35,076 nucleotides of DNA from Dehalococcoidia bacterium. Its GTDB lineage: Bacteria > Chloroflexota > Dehalococcoidia > Lucifugimonadales > UBA3495. The stretch lies in the NCBI GenBank assembly GCA_022825745.1, contig JAJDWF010000140.1, forward strand, positions 1-35,076, given 5' to 3'. The position numbers were made by a program, and so were the translations under genes. The stretch's first letter is position 1, and every line of letters starts with the position of its first letter. This document shows positions 31,279-35,076 of the stretch, piece by piece. The notes under the pieces were generated by a model. It was not told the origin of the DNA. It made no database searches and saw nothing but the letters and a program-made list of their open reading frames with translations.

Positions 31279-33555
31279 GTGACGACGGCGAATCAAGTGC
31301 TTTCGGAAGTTGAGTACGATGTAGTCGGCCAGCGGCCGGTGCGTCCCGACGGGGTGGACAAGGTTACGGGGCGGGCGCAGTACGGCGCGGACCTGAACCT
31401 GACTGGCCTGCTGCACGGGCGCGTGCTGCGCAGCCCCCACGCCCACGCGCGCATCCGGTCAGTGGACACCGGCAAGGCCGAGGCGCTGGCCGGCGTGCGC
31501 GCCGTGGTCACCGCCGCCGACCTGCCCTTCGCGTCCCTGAACAAGGACGAATTGGGTGGCGACTACAACCGGTTCAAGTTCCTGAGCGACAACTTCCTGG
31601 CCAGCGACAAGGTCCTGTACCGTGGACACGCCATCGCCGCGGTGGCCGCCGACAACGCGCACGTCGCCGAGGCCGCGCTGGCGCTGATCGACGTTGACTA
31701 CGAAGTGCTGGAACCCGTCATCGACGTGCGGGCGGCCATGCAGGACGGCGCGCCGCTGCTGCACGACGACCTGGTCCATACCTCTGCGATGGGCGAGGTG
31801 TCCGAGAATCCCAGCAACGTGGCGTCCTACATGAAGTTCGACAAGGGCGACACCGCCGCCGGCTTTGCCCAGGCCGACGTGATCGTGGAGCGCGAGTTCA
31901 CCACGGCGTCGGTGCACCAGGGCTACATCGAGCCCCACAACGCCACCGCGCACTGGCGGGCCGATGGGCAGATCAACGTGTGGTGCAGCACCCAGGGCGC
32001 CTTTGTGGTTCGCAACATCACCGCCGACGCGCTGCGGGTGGACGTATCCGACGTGCGCGTAACGCCCATGGAGATCGGCGGCGGGTTCGGCGGCAAGGTG
32101 TCGTTCTACCTGGAGCCGGTGGCCGCGCTGCTGTCCCGCAAGTCCGGCGCGCCGGTCAAGGTGCTGATGAGCCGCACCGAGGTCTTTGAGGGCAGCGGCC
32201 CGGCGCCGGGCAGCTGGATGCGCGTCAAGATGGGCGCCAACCGCGCCGGCAAGATCACCGCCGCCGAGATTGAGCTGGCTTTCGAGGCCGGCGCGTATCC
32301 CGGCTCGCCGGTGATGCAGGGCGCGACGTGCGCGTTCGCCTGCTACGACCTGGACAACGCCACGGTGTCGGGCTACGACGTGGTGGTGAATAAGCCCAAG
32401 ACCGCCGCTTACCGCGCGCCCGGCTCGCCGCAGGCCGCCTTCGGCGTGGAGCAGGTGGTGGACGAGGTTGCTCAGAAGCTGGGCGTGGACCCGGTGGAGT
32501 TCCGCCTCAACAATGCGTCAAAGGAAGGCGTCCGCAAGGTGGAGGGACCGGTGTTCCAGAAGGTCGGCCTGGTGGAGTGCCTGGAAGCGGCGCGGAACCA
32601 CGACCACTACCGGACGCCGCTGGAAGGTCCGAACCGGGGACGGGGCATCGCCGCCGGCTACTGGATGAACCGCGGGTTCCACTCCAGCGTCAACATGACG
32701 GTGAACCCTGACGGCACGGTGAACCTGATTGAGGGTTCGGTGGACATCGGCGGGTCGCGGGCGTCCATCGCGCAGCAGGCCGCCGAGACCCTGGGCATCG
32801 GCTACGAGGACATCAAGCCACAGGTGGTGGACACCGACTCCATCGGCTTCACCATGGTCACGGGCGGCAGCCGCACCACGTTTGCCACCGGCTGGGCCGC
32901 CATCCTGGCCGCCGAGGACGTGAAGACGCAGATGGTGGAGCGGGCCGCGTCCATCTGGGACGTGCCGGCCGATGAGGTCGAGTACGACTCCGGCGTCATC
33001 CGCCACAAGTCCGAGGAGCTGAGTTTCACGTTCCAGGAACTGGCGCGTCAGCTCTACACCACCGGCGGCGGCATCACCGGCACGGCCAGCCTGGACCCCA
33101 CCGGCGAGGGCAATTCCTTCGGCGTGCACGTGGTGGACGTTGAGGTTGACCCCGACACGGGCAAGACCGAGATCCTGCGCTACACGGCCATCCAGGACGC
33201 CGGCAAGGCGGTGCATCCCAGCTACGTGGAGGGCCAGATCCAGGGCGGCGCGGTGCAGGGCATCGGCTGGGCGCTGAACGAAGAGTACTACTTCGGCGAC
33301 AGCGGCCAGATGATGAACTCCAGCTTCCTGGACTACCGTATGCCCACGTCGCTGGACCTGCCGATGATCGACACGGTAATCGTGGAGGTGGCCAACCCCG
33401 GCCATCCCTACGGCGTGCGCGGCGTCGGCGAGGTGCCCATCGTACCCCCGCTGGCCGCCATCGCCAATGCCGTGGAGCAGGCCACGGGCAAGCGCATGAC
33501 CGCGCTACCCATCACGCCGGGCAGCGTCCTGGAAGCCGAGTGGAACGGCGGATAG
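31279..33555 (+). CDS. Molybdopterin-binding subunit of xanthine dehydrogenase family (CoxL-like)
   Basis: The 758-residue catalytic subunit that binds the molybdenum cofactor. The Mo-pterin loop GGGFGGK is at residues 267-273 and the catalytic Glu is Glu718 in RGVGEVPIVPP. The active-site loop reads AYRAPG (377-382), unlike the AYxCSFR of form I CO dehydrogenases, so carbon monoxide is not the expected substrate; a xanthine- or aldehyde-like substrate or an aromatic compound is more likely. GTG 31279 follows a GAGGTG site. It belongs with the genes at 26560-27917 but is separated from them by inserted genes. Confidence 0.94.
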   Translation: MTTANQVLSEVEYDVVGQRPVRPDGVDKVTGRAQYGADLNLTGLLHGRVLRSPHAHARIRSVDTGKAEALAGVRAVVTAADLPFASLNKDELGGDYNRFKFLSDNFLASDKVLYRGHAIAAVAADNAHVAEAALALIDVDYEVLEPVIDVRAAMQDGAPLLHDDLVHTSAMGEVSENPSNVASYMKFDKGDTAAGFAQADVIVEREFTTASVHQGYIEPHNATAHWRADGQINVWCSTQGAFVVRNITADALRVDVSDVRVTPMEIGGGFGGKVSFYLEPVAALLSRKSGAPVKVLMSRTEVFEGSGPAPGSWMRVKMGANRAGKITAAEIELAFEAGAYPGSPVMQGATCAFACYDLDNATVSGYDVVVNKPKTAAYRAPGSPQAAFGVEQVVDEVAQKLGVDPVEFRLNNASKEGVRKVEGPVFQKVGLVECLEAARNHDHYRTPLEGPNRGRGIAAGYWMNRGFHSSVNMTVNPDGTVNLIEGSVDIGGSRASIAQQAAETLGIGYEDIKPQVVDTDSIGFTMVTGGSRTTFATGWAAILAAEDVKTQMVERAASIWDVPADEVEYDSGVIRHKSEELSFTFQELARQLYTTGGGITGTASLDPTGEGNSFGVHVVDVEVDPDTGKTEILRYTAIQDAGKAVHPSYVEGQIQGGAVQGIGWALNEEYYFGDSGQMMNSSFLDYRMPTSLDLPMIDTVIVEVANPGHPYGVRGVGEVPIVPPLAAIANAVEQATGKRMTALPITPGSVLEAEWNGG

Positions 33556-33614
33556 CCGACTGCGCCGCGCCTTCGCCGTGTTCATTCTGATGCGCGAACG
33601 CCAGGACTGACTTG

Positions 33615-34064
33615 ATGCTGCCGAAAAATATCGCCCTCTGCCTGGCCGTCGTGCTGGCGGTCTTCGCCATAGCAGCGTGTTCCGGTGCGGAACAGCCGCA
33701 GTACGACACCGGCGCCAGCAGCGGCGCGGATATTCCGGTGACCGTGCCGGCGCTTTCCGAAAAGGCGCAGGCCGGCGAGACTGCGTTCAACGCCAACTGC
33801 GCGCTTTGCCACGGGCCGAACGCGGCCGGCACCGGCCTGGGGCCGCCCCTGGTGCACAAAATCTACGAGCCTGGCCACCACCAGGACTTCTCATTCCGCA
33901 ACGCCGTGCAGAACGGCGTACAGGCCCATCACTGGCAGTTCGGCAATATGCCGCCGGCGCCACAAGTAGCGGAAGATGACATTGAGCGCATCATCTGCTA
34001 CGTCCGAGAGTTGCAGCGGGCCAACGGGATCTTCGACGACGAGCGGGGTTTGGCGGCGTGCTAA
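33615..34064 (+). CDS. Lipoprotein c-type cytochrome
   Basis: A 149-residue protein with a lipoprotein signal (LAVFAIAACSG, lipid-modified Cys22) and one heme-binding motif CALCH (Cys62, Cys65, His66); Met in FGNMPP is the probable sixth ligand. It is anchored outside the cytoplasmic membrane. Its location 59 bp after the Mo subunit suggests that it takes electrons from a respiratory chain fed by the hydroxylase. A TTG one codon upstream also could start it; ATG 33615 is chosen. Confidence 0.85.
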   Translation: MLPKNIALCLAVVLAVFAIAACSGAEQPQYDTGASSGADIPVTVPALSEKAQAGETAFNANCALCHGPNAAGTGLGPPLVHKIYEPGHHQDFSFRNAVQNGVQAHHWQFGNMPPAPQVAEDDIERIICYVRELQRANGIFDDERGLAAC

Positions 34065-34124
34065 CCCCGCTGCGTGTTTTTGCCTTATGATATAAGCAGC
34101 AACCCAAGCGCAGGGAGGCGTCCC

Positions 34125-34388
34125 ATGGCCAAGGTATTTGTTCCCACGATGCTGCAATCCGCCACCGGCGGCGTGAAAGAGGTTGAGGTGGAGGCGCGCA
34201 ACGTCCGGCAGGCCATCGAGCGGCTGGACGAGTTGTTCCCCGGCATCGCCGGACGGCTAATGGAGGACGACGACATCCGCCCCAACCTGGCCGTGGACGT
34301 GGATGGCGAAGTCGCGCGGATGGGCCTGATGCAGCGCATCAGCGAGACCTCGGAAATCCACTTCGTGCCGGCCATCGGCGGCGGGTAG
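34125..34388 (+). CDS. MoaD/ThiS-like sulfur carrier protein
   Basis: An 87-residue ubiquitin-like protein ending in the Gly-Gly tail (AIGGG) that carries thiocarboxylated sulfur. MoaD feeds molybdopterin synthase, ThiS the thiazole of thiamine; its location after a molybdenum hydroxylase favours MoaD-like use, but the extended tail (GGG) may need trimming. ATG 34125 has an AGGGAGG site; an open frame 51 bp longer is ignored. Following sequence (34389-34474) holds no gene. Confidence 0.75.
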   Translation: MAKVFVPTMLQSATGGVKEVEVEARNVRQAIERLDELFPGIAGRLMEDDDIRPNLAVDVDGEVARMGLMQRISETSEIHFVPAIGGG

Positions 34389-34474
34389 GGCCCCGTCGGT
34401 CGGTTTGACCCGTCCCCTTCGGTTTTCAAAACCCCACCCGTCATCATTGACCTAATCCCCAGTCAACAAACCAA

Positions 34475-34878
34475 TCATACCAACCCCGCCTGCCGCCCCT
34501 GCCCCCGCCGCCTCCGTGGTGCCTGCCGGAACGTCGCCGGCGCCCCGCCACGCGGATACGCTACCCCCGCTCCGTCCAGCAACTCGTCAATCGTCAGGAT
34601 CTGCACCCGAGGATGCTGCTGGTCGGGAAAATGCTCCGGCGTGTAGATGCCCGCCGACAGCGCCTCCTGCCGCATCGGTTCCGTAGGCGGTTGTAGCGTG
34701 ATGAACACGCCAATCTCTGCCTTCTCCCGCTCCATGTCGCCCTTCAGCGTGGCGATCATACCCCGGTTCACGTGGCCGCTCTTCACCTGCACGATGATGC
34801 GTTTGGGCCGGCCACAAGCTTCCTCAGTATCTCCAGGTTGTCGCCAAAATAAAGGCGGTTGGAATCGTCGGCGATCAT
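34475..34878 (-). pseudogene. Remnant of a site-specific DNA methyltransferase with Mrr-like C-terminus
   Basis: The minus strand opens at ATG 34878 with IADDSNRLYFGDNLEILRK, the start typical of a type III/beta-class adenine or cytosine-N4 methyltransferase. After about 20 codons (near 34815) it runs, in another frame, directly into the family's C-terminal end GRPKRIIVQVKSGHV and REKAEIGVFITL, which ends at 34475. The whole SAM-binding and target-recognition region is missing. This is a large internal deletion with a frame change, so the gene is dead, a scar of an earlier restriction-modification unit. Confidence 0.78.
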
Positions 34879-34887
34879 ATCTAATCT

Positions 34888-35076
34888 CTATACCGCAGCG
34901 TCGTTCGCCAGCCGCGCGCTGACCAGCCGATTCAGGCTGACCCCTTCCTCAGCGGCCCTTATCGCCAGGGCGCGGTGGGTTTCCGGCGGCACCCGTACCA
35001 CGAACCTCCCGCTGTAGTTGCGGTCGGCCAACGGTTCCGGCAGCGGCTCGCCCTCGGCCTCCATATCCGCTACGCA
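34888..35076 (-). CDS. HicB-like antitoxin, C-terminal part (runs off the window)
   Basis: The 62 codons at the window's edge read DMEAEGEPLPEPLADRNYSG then FVVRVPPETHRALAIRAAEE and GVSLNRLVSARLAND. This is the ribbon-helix-helix tail of a HicB antitoxin, which binds the operator of its own operon. The 5' end and the HicA partner, if any, lie outside the window. It ends 9 bp before the remnant methyltransferase start on the same strand. This is the domain that is absent from the fused HicB at 24931. Confidence 0.82.
   Translation of the reverse strand, partial: CVADMEAEGEPLPEPLADRNYSGRFVVRVPPETHRALAIRAAEEGVSLNRLVSARLANDAAV

Noticed and set aside
26560..33555. Aerobic CO dehydrogenase
   Set aside because: The large subunit lacks the form I AYxCSFR loop; it has AYRAPG instead, so only the broader family is claimed.

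Overview
The window reads as a chromosomal segment of a GC-rich free-living bacterium. The gene mix (DUF1385 next to rpmE, paired MaoC-like hotdog genes, many xanthine-dehydrogenase/CoxLMS-type oxidoreductase genes, F420/FMN-type flavin proteins, HicAB and DUF433/DUF5615 pairs) and the codon bias suggest Chloroflexota, perhaps Dehalococcoidia/SAR202-like, but no rRNA or other marker gene here proves it. No rRNA, tRNA or CRISPR array was seen.

Layout. (1) 28-3003 is a complete IS5-family insertion with perfect 16-bp terminal inverted repeats flanked by CTAG. Its transposase is split by a classic -1 slippery site, and it carries about 1.9 kb of passenger DNA: small membrane-protein genes, strong hairpins and terminators, and two stretches that look like structured RNA. 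(2) 3159-6821 holds housekeeping genes: a 2-hydroxyacid dehydrogenase, an MBL-fold hydrolase, an NhaA antiporter and a small ABM-like protein. (3) 6818-9725 is a minus-strand cluster: two hotdog proteins, a SelW/Rdx-like selenoprotein read through an in-frame UGA in a CxxU motif, a pentapeptide-repeat protein and a BioD-like/DRTGG protein. (4) 9891-15363 holds a flavin-binding PPOX protein, a coiled-coil/nuclease-like protein, the ribosomal operon rplU-rpmA-rpmE, a DUF1385 membrane protein and an anchored alpha/beta hydrolase. (5) 15461-21305 is a defence locus: a single-chain restriction enzyme (nuclease-helicase-methylase) with an extra C-terminal domain, overlapping a small protein that may be its partner. 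(6) 21309-26383 holds two MFS transporters, a VOC dioxygenase-like protein, a decayed HicAB pair whose HicB part is fused to a GNAT acetyltransferase, and a second copy of that GNAT. (7) 26560-34388 is a molybdenum hydroxylase locus (FAD subunit, 2Fe-2S subunit, Mo subunit, lipoprotein cytochrome c, MoaD-like carrier). It is split between the 2Fe-2S and Mo subunits by a 3.2-kb block of four opposite-strand genes: a nuclease/membrane protein with a tail-anchored coiled-coil partner, and a DUF5615/DUF433 toxin-antitoxin-like pair. (8) The right edge holds the remains of a DNA methyltransferase and the end of a HicB antitoxin.

The strongest surprises are the hidden selenoprotein gene (8506-8820, minus), the two-gene nuclease plus tail-anchored membrane module placed inside the hydroxylase operon (27990-30010), the restriction enzyme fused to a domain whose usual neighbour lies immediately downstream (15461-21305), and the structured passenger region of the IS element.
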